Part shown: positions 11,428-23,232 of the stretch, piece after piece
Layout: every line of letters starts with the position of its first letter
Position numbering within the stretch: the stretch's first letter is position 1
NCBI RefSeq assembly: GCF_027409185.1
Contig: NC_084467.1
Span: 18,342,501-18,406,500, forward strand
Length of the DNA stretch: 64,000 nucleotides
Reading direction: 5' to 3'
From: Cynocephalus volans
Taxonomy: Eukaryota > Chordata > Mammalia > Dermoptera > Cynocephalidae
Made by a program: the position numbers and the translations under genes
Notes under the pieces: model-generated
What the model was told of the DNA's origin: nothing
Databases searched by the model: none
What the model saw: the letters and a program-made list of their open reading frames with translations, nothing else

Positions 11428-14039
11428 CTGGAAAAAATTCAGGAGCTATATTACATTAAGCCAGAAATAACTAGTTTGTAGGACAATGCATGATTTATCT
11501 AAACTAATTTGTATACATGCTGCTAATAACCTCTATCAAAATAGTATTTTATGCCTTTTGTGATGCATCTGACCTAAATTTGCAATAATAATCCTGTAAA
11601 ACCATATAAAATGTACATGAAGCATTAGCTCTTTAAGGAACTTCACGTACACTAGGGTAAATAAAGGCTTTAATTTACTAAAGGCAGAATTGCTGATTAA
11701 CAAAAGCAGCTGTTGTGTCCTGGTGAGCAGATCAACAAATCACCACAAAATCCTAAAAGCCTCTCAGCTCTCAATTCTTTTACAGTTTTAAAGTTTGGTA
11801 TAAAAACAGAATGAACACCCACAGACCACTTAACCAAGTTTTAAGTACTTTCGCATTTTCCTAGCTCTGCTTCAAATATAATATAGCTGTGAAATAAATG
11901 CCCTGTTGTCCTAGTTCAACACGCTGGTGGTTTGGGTTTTTCTCCATCTCACTTAAAATATAAAAATGCAACTTGACATTATTTTTTGTTCTAGAATTAA
12001 TTTGCTGTTCCCATTCACAGATTTAAAAGAAAAAATGACCAAGTTTAAAAGCTAAATGATTGTTTTAAATCCACATAAGTGAGCTATAGTTGAAGTCGCT
12101 TTAAAAAAAAAAAATCATGAGTACATGTTGAATTTTTCTTGTCAGTAAAATAAAGATGCAAAAACATTGAAGAATAGACAACTAACTTCTTCCAAATAAT
12201 TTCAACAAACATTACCTAATTTGGACAAACTTCGGTCAGATCTCTCAGATTAACCTACCAAAAATCATTTTGTATGTTCAGCCTGTATGTAATGCTGAAA
12301 TGGACCAATTCCCTGAAGAGAGAGAGAGAATAAATAATAAAACCATACCAGGCCAGTCTCTATACTGCCTCAAAAGCCAGGGAATTAAAGTTAAAGTGCA
12401 TTCGTCTGTGGTGAAATTATAATGTGATAAAGATAATAAATAGGCAGAATAAAGACACTGCAACACATACTGAAATAAAAGACATGAAGGTGGATCTCAA
12501 GAAAAAGCCTACTTTTCTTGATGAAACTCAAGATCCCTAGTCAGCTATAAGGAAAACACAAGTCTCCTAAAAGCACTAAGACAACCACACTTCCAGACTG
12601 CTTATCAAACACTGTGCAAATGCACCAGGTGCAGTTTTCTGGCTTAAACCAACTTCTTTTCATTTCAAAGTCCACTGACATTTAGTTGAAATTAATCTAA
12701 GAGAGGAAGACCAAGAGGGGAAGGTGGTAATAAAGAGTAGGAAGAAAGAAAAATGCAGAAAGGGTTACTCTGAAAATAAGATAAACAATATCATGACTTC
12801 TCACGATTACAAAACATTATTAAGACTTGATGGCCCTCTCATGTCTATGTAGACGCAGACTGTGGTTAAATTAAACTGAGTGGATAAATTTTTCTCAAGG
12901 CAAGCCTTAAATTTTGATGAACCAGCAAAAACGGAAACATCCGAAACTGGCAATGTTTGATCAAGAAACTACACCGTGTGAAATGAATACGTTTACTGAT
13001 TAATACAACCTATTTCTATCAAGATGCATCATAAAATCCAAAATCTCTTTGTGAACATATATGGTTCTGTGTTCCCATGCTCCCCCACCCCTAAATACTT
13101 AACGATAAGATCGTCAGAACTCAAAAGTTCTCAGTGCCACAAGACCCTTACGGCATTGCTCCTGGGAATACTATTAGTCACAGAAAAGAGGCAAATTTTT
13201 AACAGAAAAGTTCAATGAACATCTGTTAAGGTGGGTTTTATTTTTAAGTATGTGTAAAGTAAAAAGACAAGTTGTGTATTAAGCACAAGACGAAATATTT
13301 GACTACTATTTCATTGCAAAGGCTCTACAAGTTGATATTGAAAATGGTTAAAATTTTCAAAAAAAGTTTGTAAACTTTAACAAAAAACAAAATAATTGGA
13401 TTCCAGAAAAATAAAACCTTCAGATCAAGGAAAAACCTCTCTCTTCAAGATTAATACAAAATGCCCATTTAAAAAAGGCTTTTATGTCATACGGGACCAT
13501 TTAAAACTCATGTCAATTCAACACAATGCCACACAGCCAAACCATATTTCTGGATGCAGCAAATATACTAATATGACTGGAGTCATTTGATCCAAACTTT
13601 TCTGCAAAATGTAGAAATTTAAGTAAGATTTAAAAGGGCTGCTGGGAGATTTGGGAAGTCAACACTAGCTCCTCCCTGACTTTTTCTGAACATGTTCGTG
13701 CAAATTCTTCATATTAAGAGACGGGCTTTTAAAAGAACCAACGAAATGAAAACTAACGTTTATCTCATGGCTTAAGAGTGTCAATCCCTTATCCTACGAC
13801 TGACTCATGAGATAAATTCAAGCCTCTTGAGGACAGCAAAAATCTCAAATAGGTAGTGTGAAAGGACTGAACCTTTCAAGAACCCCTCGGCTTTAATTTT
13901 TAAATTTTGGCAATACGGTTACTACCGTACAGGAAAAAAACCAGCCTTTTCCAATTTAGTGAGCCTATGACATTTTCAGAATTATGTGTCTCAGGCGCTG
14001 CTTGAAGCCTAAGTCTCACGGCCTCTAGTAGTCATTTTT
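11428..14039. other. HNRNPR first intron
   Basis: AT-rich unique sequence free of recognisable young SINEs. It ends with rising GC content into the CpG island. Confidence 0.6.
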
Positions 14040-14627
14040 TCCTTCAAATCTCGGCTCGCAGCATGCAGAATGGAGGAGGGGAAGGAGGCGTCCCACACAA
14101 ATCGACCTTTAGGCTTCTGCTCACACAAAAGTTTTCTCCCAGCTCAGGTAACCCTGGGATTTGCACTCCGCCTTCTGCCCACCCCACCCCCTCAGGCCCG
14201 TGCCGATTATCAACACATCCTACTCGTGGCGAGGCCGGCCGAGACGGGAGAGAAGTGGCTCCGGCAGGGAGAAGCGATGGGGCCGTGGGCGCCTCAGGCC
14301 CTCCGCCGGGCCGGGCCGCGTGGAGCGGCGGGCGGAGGCGGGAAAAGCACGGCCGGCCCTGGCAAGGCCGCGTGGAAGGTGCCCAGCGGGCCAGACCATG
14401 GGACGGGGTTGGAGGAGCAGGAGAGGATGAGCAAGGGCGGAGAGGCGCCTCAGCGGGTCGAGGTCCGCAGCTGCGCGGCCGGACGAGGCAGAAGCCGCCC
14501 CCAGCCCATCCCCACCCCCACCCCGGGACTTTGGAGCGAAAACGAAACTAGGGGCAAGGCGCCGAGCCGAGTCGGGTCGGATCGGGGCTCCTGGCCTCTC
14601 CCCCCTACGGGCCGGCGCGAGACTCAC

Positions 14628-14710
14628 CAGGGCAGAGCAGAGGCTGACGACCGAGCCCGTGAGAATCAGCGCGAGGCGCTTTGAAAACGACTAGAAATGG
14701 CGCGCGCGCC
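14628..14710 (-). other. HNRNPR: HNRNPR probable non-coding exon 1 (5' UTR)
   Basis: On the minus strand a strong donor, CCCTG|GTGAGTC, lies at 14628/14627 inside the CpG island, about 3.2 kb upstream of the start-codon exon. This fits the non-coding first exon known for HNRNPR. The transcription start is guessed near 14,690-14,740, because no TATA box is visible and a spread of starts is usual for such promoters. Confidence 0.6.
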
Positions 14711-14838
14711 ACCCCCTCCCCCCCACACAGACAGAGATGCGATCCCGGCAGCACGCGGGGTTTCCCGGAACTGCTTCCAGGGACTCCGAGCTGCCGGGCA
14801 ATCACTTCGCGAGGCAGCCTGACAGGCAGCTCAGGCGA

Positions 14839-14913
14839 CCAATAGTAGCGAGGCGAAGCCTACCACGCCGGACGACTCGAGAGCCAATCGATGAAGCCGT
14901 CGGCTGAGCCAAT
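14839..14913. promoter_or_regulatory. Cluster of three CCAAT boxes upstream of HNRNPR
   Basis: CCAAT occurs at 14839-14843, 14884-14888 and 14909-14913 on the plus strand, 45 and 25 bp apart. They lie about 130-200 bp upstream of the proposed minus-strand start. Two have the fuller form GCCAAT. NF-Y is the usual binder of such boxes and works in either orientation. Confidence 0.5.
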
Positions 14914-16002
14914 GAGGGTACTCAGCGCCAGTGGCTGGGTCGCCTCCGGGGCGGGGGCAGGCACACAAAGGGGTCTGCGGTGGAAACCCCAGGTATCCGC
15001 GAGGCTACGGGGCACCAGGCCTTGGGTGGCCGAAGCTCCTCCCTCCTCGTTTGCTGCCCGTGCGAGGCCGATTATATGGGCCTGCCGCCGCGTGGCCGCC
15101 TCCGGAGCCCCGCCCCCTGTGTCCGCGCCTGCCCGGCTCTGCCGTGGCGCTCCCGTCGGGTGGCCGGCGCCGCCGTGCCCCCCAATCCTCCCTTGCGCGT
15201 CCGCGGCCAGCGTTCGCCCCAGACACGCCCATCGCCACGCGTCCGGGACACTCTAGGTCATTTTTTTTGGCTGTAGATACAACACGGTTTAAAGATGCTT
15301 CGCCTCGTCGTTTTGCTGGAGACTTTTGTAAGAAGATCTTCCCTTGGAACGATCAGAAAACTGTCTCCTTCCCTCCCTGGCTCCTCTCTTCCATACATCG
15401 TTGGTTTCAGCTCAGACTGGGAGGGAAATTGCTGAAGTGGACATGACTAAACAGCAATGTGTAACACAAGTAACAGAATAGGGACCTTTTCCCCCCACAG
15501 GGTTTGGAGCTAATTGATTTTCGCAAAGTAGCAGGGCAGAGATATCCATCTATAAAGCCAAAAGAGTCAGTTAATTCCCAAAGGAGACTAATTTTTGTGA
15601 TTCCTAAATCTGTTTCTCACCTTCCACTCTTACTGATTTCTTCCTTGTCCTTAACTTAATCCAAACCTATCTCATCCCGCAGAAACCCTCTAAACTCACT
15701 TTCTGTAGAGCCAGCCCTTCTTTCCCAGCCCCAACCTCACCCTTAGGGAGTGGAGAAGGTCAGCAGTGGTCTGCAGGATTTCCTGATGCACTGGAGGATC
15801 ATTAAATTTCTCAGAATCTATAAACCAAAACTTAATTATTGAGAGCTTATTATGTGCTCAGTACCGAGCTAAACCGGTGGTTCTAAGTTTTATGGATGGG
15901 GTATGAAACTTAACAGAAATGCTGGGATCCTTAAGAAAAAAAATGACAAATACAAATTTAGGAACAGAGTTTTGGAAGGATTTTATAGAAATCAAGGACC
16001 CT

Positions 16003-16112
16003 GGGCTGGCTGGTTAGCTCAGTTGGTGGTTAGAGCGTGGTGCTGGTAACACCAAGGTCCAGGATTCCATCCATGTACGGGCCTGCCACCACAAAAAAGA
16101 AAAAAAAATTTT
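16003..16112 (+). mobile_element. tRNA-Ile-derived SINE monomer
   Basis: GGCTGGCTGGTTAGCTCAGT at the head, CTGGTAACACCAAGGTCCAG in the middle, and an A-rich tail. Confidence 0.88.
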
Positions 16113-16189
16113 TTAAAGGGAATGACCCTGAAGCTTAAACGTTATCACCTTTACATAAATCTGCCTCTAGCCCCAGGGTTCTTATCCTA

Positions 16190-16245
16190 TTTTGTGGTTC
16201 AGATCCCCTAAGTGGCCAGTCGCCAACAACAACAAAAAAAGTGAA
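16190..16245 (+). mobile_element. SINE monomer 3' scrap
   Basis: Only the B-box region GTGGTTCAGATCCCCTAAGT and the tail remain, so the copy is 5'-truncated. Confidence 0.55.
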
Positions 16246-16388
16246 AGCAAACAGGTGAAATTAACCTTTCCTGCCATTTGGAAGTCTGGTAAAAGCTATC
16301 TGGGTTTTTAAATACAAAAAATACATAGCATTACCAAAAAAACAAATAAAACAAACTTTATATCGAAATACAATTAGTAAATATGTTT

Positions 16389-16534
16389 TTTTTTTTTTTT
16401 TTTTTTGTCTTTTTCGTGACTGGCACTCAGCCAGTGAGTGCACCGGCCAGTCCTATATAGGATCCGAACCCGCAGCGGGAGCGTCGCTGCGCTCTCAGCG
16501 CAGCACTCTACCGGGTGCGCCACGGGCTCGGCCC
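16389..16534 (-). mobile_element. GC-rich short-dimer SINE with target-site duplication
   Basis: The reverse complement starts GGGCCGAGCCCGTGGCGCAC and ends GTCACGAAAAAGACAAAA. AGTAAATATGTTT flanks it at 16376-16388 and 16535-16547. Confidence 0.93.
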
Positions 16535-17054
16535 AGTAAATATGTTTAAAAAACAAATTGGTGATATAGTAATCTTTTTCTTTATTAACACCTTAAATAT
16601 CAAGGTCCTGCAGCAGTTCTAATAACTACTGAAATTTTAAGGTGATGAGATGTTTCAAGAAATCCATGACAACTATAATGTGATATGAAAATGTTTGATT
16701 TCTATTGGTGAGAGAGTGAAAGGTATCACTAATTCTACTGTGGTTTGTTGCCTACATTCACAAAGAAAAATAAATGGTAAATTTCAGTTGGACATTGATG
16801 AAAACAAAGATGTTATTTTTTTCACAACCAAGTTGAAGGATCCCTGAATTCTATTTAGAGACTCCCTTCAAGTCCATTGGCCACAGGATAAGAACTCCTA
16901 GGCTAGATACTGTAATTTTAAAAGATTCTATAACCCACTATTTTCTGGGCTATTTCAAGCACTCTACCACACAGTCCTCATAGGTATACGCCACCTTCTC
17001 AGACCATGTATCTTGACTTTTTTATTTAGAAAGTATGGTCATCAAAAAAATTAT

Positions 17055-17095
17055 ATGCCAGCCAGCCGCCAAAAAAAAAAAAAAAAAAAAAATTA
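17055..17095 (+). mobile_element. SINE 3' end scrap with A tail
   Basis: GCCAGCCAGCCGCC followed by about 20 A is the 3' end of a monomer. Confidence 0.6.
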
Positions 17096-17181
17096 TATAG
17101 GTATTCATGAATTCACTATTCCAAAAATATTCATTGCATGACCTCTATATACAAATCATTGTGTTAAGAGTAGAAAGTATA

Positions 17182-17292
17182 GGGGTTGGCTGGTTAGCTC
17201 AATTGGTAGCTTGTGTTGGTACAGCATGGTGCTGATAACACCAAGATCAAGGGTTCAGATCTCCATACCAGCCAACCACCAAAAAAAAAAAA
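17182..17292 (+). mobile_element. tRNA-Ile-derived SINE monomer
   Basis: GGTTGGCTGGTTAGCTCAAT at the head, then a 10-bp insertion after the A box, and an end in CCAGCCAACCACC plus A tail. Confidence 0.88.
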
Positions 17293-17528
17293 GAGTATAA
17301 AATGAATAAAATATACTCTTTGTCCTCTAAGAGCTTACATTCTAGCTGACAAGGTAGGACAAGTATAAACAGAACAATGGCTTGCTAAGGGAGATCCAGC
17401 TATATCCCTAGTCTTTTGAAATTATTTAACGGTCCAGCCAGGCCCTTGTACAACCCTTCTCTGTCACAGACCAAATATGTGATCTGAGTTGATATGACAA
17501 TAAATATGCTTTTGCTTCTTACAACAAC

Positions 17529-17567
17529 TGAATATTCAAATTGAAGCTTATTCAATTTGAATATTCA
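17529..17567. repeat. Perfect inverted repeat, 17-bp arms and 5-bp loop
   Basis: TGAATATTCAAATTGAA, loop GCTTA, then its exact reverse complement. A partial third copy, GAATATTCAAAG, follows at about 17579. Confidence 0.9.
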
Positions 17568-18171
17568 ACTGGGCACCAGAATATTCAAAGTTAAGCTTTG
17601 CTTTTTACTATTTACGACCTGAAGTAACAGAGAATGTTTAAAGTTACCAAACCTTCTTACTGGATCCTCAGATTAATCTTTGTCTTGTTTGTCCTTTTCA
17701 TGATGCTAAAAGAAGCATTTAGTCTATTTTTCAGACTCCAAACAAGATTACATCAATTCAGTCTCTTCAAAAGCTTTCATTTGCCACTAATAGGGATAAA
17801 TAGCCACACTTCAAAGACACAGGCAAGGGAAAGGGAAAAAAGAAACAATGTAGAAAAGAAGAAAGAGGAGAGAGAAATGAGGAAATGGAAAATGAATAAA
17901 GACCACTGTGTAGAGTGTTAGTGGAAATGGCATCAACAACCAACCCTTGCTGACATTTCGGTGCCAAAAATCCTCTACCTAGCTGTACTTGAAAATGTCA
18001 GTTCTACCTTGAATTCTCCCATTGTCAAGTAAAACTGCTTTTTTTCTTCATTAAACTTTAATAAGTTTTATTATTTTAAGTCACTTGCCAAAATGATGGT
18101 GCTCCAGCCAAGACTGACTAAGGGCTAAGGGCTGTGTGTCTTTCATTTATACCTCCTAAAATGATGCCTTT

Positions 18172-18332
18172 AAAAAAAAAAAAAGATGACCGGTAAGGGG
18201 ATCTTAACCCTTGGCTTGGTGTTGTCAGCACCACGCTCAGTGAGCTAATCGGCCATCCCTATATAGAATCCAAACCCATGGCCTTGGTGTTACCAGCACC
18301 GCACTCTCCCAAGTGAGCCACGGGCCGGCTCC
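18172..18332 (-). mobile_element. CYN-like SINE dimer
   Basis: The reverse complement runs from GGAGCCGGCCCGTGGCTCAC to GGTCATCTTTTT. AAATGATGC at 18159-18167 and 18333-18341 is the target-site duplication. Confidence 0.92.
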
Positions 18333-18359
18333 AAATGATGCTTTTTCAAAACAAAACAG

Positions 18360-18456
18360 GAGTGGCCAGCTAGCTCAGTTGGTTAGAGCTCAGCCTTTTA
18401 ACACCAAAATCACAGATTTGGATCCCTATACCAGCCAGCCACCAAAAAAATTAAAA
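18360..18456 (+). mobile_element. tRNA-Ile-derived SINE monomer
   Basis: AGTGGCCAGCTAGCTCAGTT at the head and CCAGCCAGCCACC plus A at the end. It starts 28 bp after the previous, opposite-strand dimer. Confidence 0.85.
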
Positions 18457-18635
18457 ATGAAAATGAAAAAAGTGCCACGTGGATTATTTGCAATAGCTTG
18501 TAGTTGACTTACCCCAAGATGTTGTTGCATGCCTGCTTTATCATCATTTTTGTACCATTTTTTTCTTTTGAAGATTATCCTTGAGCTGGCTCACTGAATT
18601 CCCTTCTAGTTCTCAAATTTATCAAAGCCATTTTA

Positions 18636-18814
18636 TTTTTTTATTTTTATTTTTTTTCAAAAGATGACCGGTAAGGGGATCTTAACCCTTGACTTGGTGT
18701 TGTCAGCACCACGCTCACCCAGTGAGCAAACCGGCCATCCCTATATGGGATCTGAACCCGCGGCCTCGGCGCTCCCAGCGCCACACTCTCCCGAGTGAGC
18801 CACGGGCTCAGTCC
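18636..18814 (-). mobile_element. CYN-like SINE dimer with target-site duplication
   Basis: The reverse complement ends GGTCATCTTTTG and an A/T-rich tail. TATCAAAGCCATTTTA flanks it at 18620-18635 and 18815-18830. Confidence 0.93.
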
Positions 18815-18844
18815 TATCAAAGCCATTTTAAAATAGAAAGAAAA

Positions 18845-19022
18845 GGGCCGGCCCGTGGCTCACTTGGGAGAGTGTGGTGCTGATAACACCAAGGCCGTGG
18901 GTTTGGATCCCTATATAGGGATGGCCAGTTAGCTCACTTGGGAGAATGTGGTGCTGACAACACCAAGTGAAGGGTTAAGATCCCCTTACAGGTCATCTTT
19001 TTAAAAAATAAATAAAATAAAA
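18845..19022 (+). mobile_element. CYN-like SINE dimer, adjacent to the previous one
   Basis: GGGCCGGCCCGTGGCTCACT at the head, second unit at about 18921, then (AAAAT)n. AAAATAGAAAGAAA (18831-18844) is nearly repeated at 19023-19036. Confidence 0.92.
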
Positions 19023-19084
19023 TAAAATGGAAAGAAAGTATATTTCCATCTTAGTGGCACATCATTGTAAACAATCATCACTAC

Positions 19085-19205
19085 CTTTTTTTTTTTTCAG
19101 CTCCTACTGTGTGTCGTGTTCTATTTTATCTTTTATCCTTTTCTTTTTTTTTTGTTTTTTTTTTCTTTGTTCTTTTTTTATTTCTTTATTTTTTCTCTTT
19201 TGTTT
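19085..19205. repeat. Pyrimidine-rich (T/C)n tract
   Basis: Long runs of T broken by single C or G. The frame here translates as Phe/Leu-rich text and is not a gene. Confidence 0.7.
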
Positions 19206-19324
19206 GCCAACTGTTCTACATGTGCTATTGTTGATCCTTATATGGAACAGGCAAGGCTCGTGTGGTAGAAGGCTCAGAAGAATCTGGCAAAGAAGATTTC
19301 TGATACGATGAATAAGAAACCTGA

Positions 19325-19480
19325 AACCTTAGTAATAGTATCCCATTTCTTTGAGGAAATAAGGCTCAGAGAGGTTAAAACATTTGTTCACAGCCATGCC
19401 TCACAGCTCAACTAAGACTCAAACACAGGTCTATGTAACTCGGAAGCTACTTCACCAAGCTACTTTTCACCTGTAGTCTC
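19325..19480 (-). mobile_element. MIR SINE
   Basis: AAGGCTCAGAGAGGTTAAAA and ACTCAAACACAGGTCTATGT follow the MIR minus strand. Confidence 0.65.
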
Positions 19481-19542
19481 AGTGTTGGCAGATTCCTTAC
19501 ATGTAGAAGGTACATATTTTTACCAGTCAAAAAATCATTATG

Positions 19543-19710
19543 AGGGCCAGCCCGTGGCTCACTTTGGAGAGTGTGGTGCTGATAACACCAAGGCCACAGG
19601 TTCAGATCCCTATATAGGGATGGCCGGTTAGCTCACTGGGGAGAGCGTGGTGCTGACACCACCAAGTCAAGGCTTAGGATCAAAAAACAACAAAAACAAA
19701 CAAAAAATAT
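19543..19710 (+). mobile_element. CYN-like SINE dimer lacking its 3' end
   Basis: Both units are present, but the text goes from GGCTTAGGATC straight to an A/C tail, so the CCCCTTACCGGTCATC end is missing. Confidence 0.9.
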
Positions 19711-19935
19711 TATGATCAATCTGATGAATGAGTTAAAAAATACTATCTAGGGTCCGAAGCCTGCTGGGATATAAGATGAGAACATTTTCTTTGTATGCTT
19801 TGCAAATTGGCTTCACAAAGCAATTTTAACTTGTTCTGATAAATGACAGTATCTAAGAAGAAAATTGTGGCCTCACAAGGTCTCAACTTTGGAGAGCAAT
19901 AATCTTTTAGGTAGGTTTGTTAGAAAAAAAAAATG

Positions 19936-20050
19936 TCTCAGCCGGTTAACTTAGTTGGTTAAAGCATGGTGCTGATAACACCAAGGTCCAGGGTTCAATC
20001 CCTGTACTGACCAGCTGCAAAAAAAAAAAAAAAAAAAAAAAAAAAACAGA
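19936..20050 (+). mobile_element. tRNA-Ile-derived SINE monomer
   Basis: CTCAGCCGGTTAACTTAGTT at the head and GACCAGCTGC plus a long A tail at the end. The internal promoter reads GGTTCAATCCC, close to a true tRNA B box. Confidence 0.88.
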
Positions 20051-20164
20051 AAAGAAAAGAAAGAAAAAAGAAAATGTTTCATAAAGATGATACCCTAAGA
20101 AGAATAAAAAAAAAAAAAAACCCTGAAAATAAAAAAGGTTTAACCCTTTGAACTTCATACTAGT

Positions 20165-20335
20165 TAATATTTGTTAACCACTTACCATGTTACACCTACA
20201 ATGCCAATTGTATTGAGCATTAAATGATATAATACATGAGGAAAGTACCAAAAATATTATTTCCCTTTTGCAGATGAAGAGACTAAGGCCCAAATCAGAG
20301 CTGGAACTCAAAATCTGGTGTAACTATAATTTTAT
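20165..20335 (-). mobile_element. MIR SINE, eroded
   Basis: TTGCAGATGAAGAGACTAAG and GAGCTGGAACTCAAAATCTG mark the minus-strand MIR core. Confidence 0.6.
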
Positions 20336-20768
20336 TCTCTTAATCACATTATACTACACAGCCAGAAGAGATTAACGAAAACCAGTAAAGTTAAACCCAT
20401 CTCTTTTTAAGCCTTCATATTCCCAAACCTTATGCTCGTAGGCTCTGATTTTTTTTAAGTCAGTCAAATTTAGCAGTGGGGAGTTGTATACCAACTTTAG
20501 TGGAACTATTGTTAATAAGTTCCAATAACCCACTACCACCAGATCAGCCATGTAGGCTCTGAGTTTGAAGTTCTTTTAGTCCTTAATTTTTCATGTGAGA
20601 TCTCCATGCTCCTTGGTTTCTATTGAGGGATAATGGAAAAAGCAAAAAAAAAAAAAAATAGCAAAGTGAGCTCTCCTTTCCAACCTTCTAATCCTCCAAT
20701 CAAACTCAAGAAAGCAAGAATCAACTTTTAAGTAGTTAGGATTGTTAAATCCAGCTTAAGAGTGTTGA

Positions 20769-20854
20769 GGGGCTGGCCTGTTAGCTCTGTTGGTTAGAGT
20801 GTGGTGCTGATAACACCAAGGGCCATGGTTTGATCCTTGTACCAGCCAGCCACC

Positions 20855-20883
<29 letters not shown>
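20769..20883 (+). mobile_element. tRNA-Ile-derived SINE monomer
   Basis: GGGGCTGGCCTGTTAGCTCT at the head and CCAGCCAGCCACC with about 30 A at the end. The long pure A tail suggests a recent insertion. Confidence 0.9.
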
Positions 20884-20886
<3 letters not shown>

Positions 20887-21559
20887 TGCTGAACACACTT
20901 GGTCACTACATTCTTCCACTTGACAACAGTGGAATTCCCTGGCAATCCATCACCAGGACCTTGGTGCACCCATCCACTGACACTGAACTCTGCAGCTGTT
21001 TAAAAGAGACAGGCACAGGCAGCAGCAGCAGTGCCTGTCACCTAAGTTCCAGAAATCAAATTCTAGGAGACTATTGTATGTAACTCTATTGAGTTCTAAT
21101 TATTTTAAATCTTCCCTGTCGACAGGCAGAAGAACCATATGTCAAAAATCTTTTATGGAGGTGTTAGTGTAAGCTTTTAACTAAAATCCAATAGAATTCT
21201 AAAATAAGCATTGTTACCCATATTCAAATACACAAGTTAAATATACAGTTCTACAAATCAGATTCTACAGGGATTGTAAGTCCTGTTCCCAACACCAGTG
21301 TGCCATGGAGTAATAACAGCACTCAGTATAACTTGTGTATGTTTTGAAAATTCAATAAAATAGTAAGAATTGGTTTTTAATAGACTATATATAATCATTA
21401 CCATTAAGTTAAAATATCCATTGGAAGAAGGCGGCAAGCGCTCTCTAATGATAATAATAACAATACTACCTTATACTTAGAGCTTTTCCATTCACAAAGA
21501 GACTCAGATACCATTATCTCCCTAGACATCTTAGCTGCATTTGGACATCTTGACTTACG

Positions 21560-22440
21560 CCAAGGCCTTGGTGCTGCTACTCTCCTCTCCTAGTTCTTCT
21601 CTGGGTTCTGTAATACTTCCTTCTGGGTCCTCTCCTCTGCCCATCGTTGGTGTTCCCAGGATTCCATCCTTGACACTGTTCTCATGCTCTGTCAGGGTCA
21701 TCTCGTTCATTCACATGATTTTTACTACTTCCATCTCCATATTAGCTATTCCCATTTCTTTATCTACAGTATCATTTTTGGACCTGAGCTTTGGGCTTGT
21801 TTCCAACTGCCTGCTGGGCATATGAATGTATGCTCAAATTCAAGGACTAGTATCTAAAGATGATTTTTATCTCCTACCACTCAATCCCTTCTTCACTGAG
21901 TCCCACCCATACCGACCGCCCACATGCCATTCCTCCAGTGTGCCATCTGCTGCCTCAGCACCTTTAATTTGCTCTTCAGTTAATTGAGTACCTAGAATAC
22001 TTCCCCCGCCCAGCTATCCTGACAATTCATTCAGAACACTGCTGAAATGTCACCTCTTTAGAGAGGTTTTCCATGACCACCCTAGCTAAAGGCAGTCCCC
22101 ATTCACTCTTCTTTTTCTTCAGAGCTCTTATCACCTAACATTATTTATGTCTTTGTTTACTGTCCATCTCCCTCACCAAAATACAACTTCAATAAGGGCT
22201 GAATCTTTGTCTCGCTCAGTCTTTTTTTTTTTTTTTTGTGACCAGTAAGGGGATCGCAACCCTCCTGTGCTCAGCCAGTGAGCGCACTGGCCATCCCTAT
22301 ATAGGATCTGAACCCGCAGCCGGAGCGCTGCTGCACTCCCAGCGCCACACTCTCCCGAGTGAGCCACGGGGTCGGCCCTGTCTTGCTCAGTCTTATGCCA
22401 GGCACATAAGTTGGTGCTCAACAAATCCTTGTTAAATGAC
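21560..22440 (+). mobile_element. L2 LINE remnant split by a SINE
   Basis: GTTGGTGTTCCCAGGATTCC marks the RT region and TGCTGAAATGTCACCTCTTT the 3' region. CAACAAATCCTTGTTAAATG ends it beyond the inserted SINE at 22224-22378. Confidence 0.7.
22224..22378 (-). mobile_element. GC-rich SINE dimer with target-site duplication
   Basis: GTCTCGCTCAGTCTT (22209-22223) is repeated with one change at 22380-22394. The left unit has the GCTCCGGCTGCGGGTTC form and the right unit is shortened. Confidence 0.92.
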
Positions 22441-22612
22441 TTAATTCACTTGTAATCTTTATCCTCAGCCCAGAAATCCCCCTTTTAGTGTGTCCTGATA
22501 CTTGTCTATCTAACAAATTACTTACCTCAGAAATCTGGATTTCATACATTCTGACTCTTTATCATAAATCACTCATGAAAGTGTTTGATAGTATACCTAG
22601 AAACCAGGACTA

Positions 22613-22761
22613 GGGCCGAGCCCGTGGCGCACTTGGTAGAGTGCTGCGCTGGCAGCGCAGCCACGCTCCCGCCGCGGGTTCGGATCCTATATAGGACTGA
22701 CCAGTGCACTCACTGGCTGAGTGCCGGTCACGAAAAAACGACCAAAAAAAAAAAAAAAAAA
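22613..22761 (+). mobile_element. GC-rich short-dimer SINE with target-site duplication
   Basis: GGGCCGAGCCCGTGGCGCAC at the head and GAGTGCCGGTCACGAAAAAA at the end. AGAAACCAGGACTA flanks it at 22599-22612 and 22762-22775. Confidence 0.94.
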
Positions 22762-23232
22762 AGAAACCAGGACTAAAGCAAGAGCACAGATGGAAGCCAG
22801 CTCCCTTCTTTTCCTATTCTGTTTCTGTCCCATTCCAGGAGGATGCTCATGCCCCATATGTGGCAACCCAACCTGCAGGTCCAAGCTCTGTCCATGCCCC
22901 CCATACCCTAGGGTGTAGGATATTGAATAGCAAGCTGACAGAGTCCTTGCTGTTCTAGGGAGTAGGCCAGCAAGGCTGGCTTCCGGTTTTGCCTGCTTCC
23001 CCCTTCCCCCTCTCCTTGAGGTCTGACCTTTGATTGAACCCGGGACCCTGAGAGCTTTGTAAATGAGGAGCTTATGCTCTTATTTGGCTGATAAACAGTT
23101 AGCTATGAACCTTCAAGCACTGTGGCAGCAGTGAATGTTCTATAAATAGCTTTGTACCAGACATAACTGACTTAATCAGTACAATTTGTTATTTTTACTG
23201 GCTTATAATAAAGAACCTAAAATAAACTAAGA

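Larger units (their letters stand above)
14040..15250. promoter_or_regulatory. CpG island at the HNRNPR promoter
   Basis: About 1.2 kb is strongly GC- and CpG-rich, in sharp contrast to the AT-rich sequence on both sides. It contains a GC box at 14948-14957 and three CCAAT boxes. The open frames on both strands here follow from base composition and lack support as genes. The base composition is seen directly; the promoter role is inferred from the adjoining HNRNPR exon 1. Confidence 0.85.

Noticed and set aside
14063-15446. Several long open frames on both strands of the HNRNPR CpG island
   Set aside because: GC-rich, Arg/Pro/Gly/Ala-rich text in many overlapping frames is expected from base composition. 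No protein family, splice pattern or conserved start was seen.
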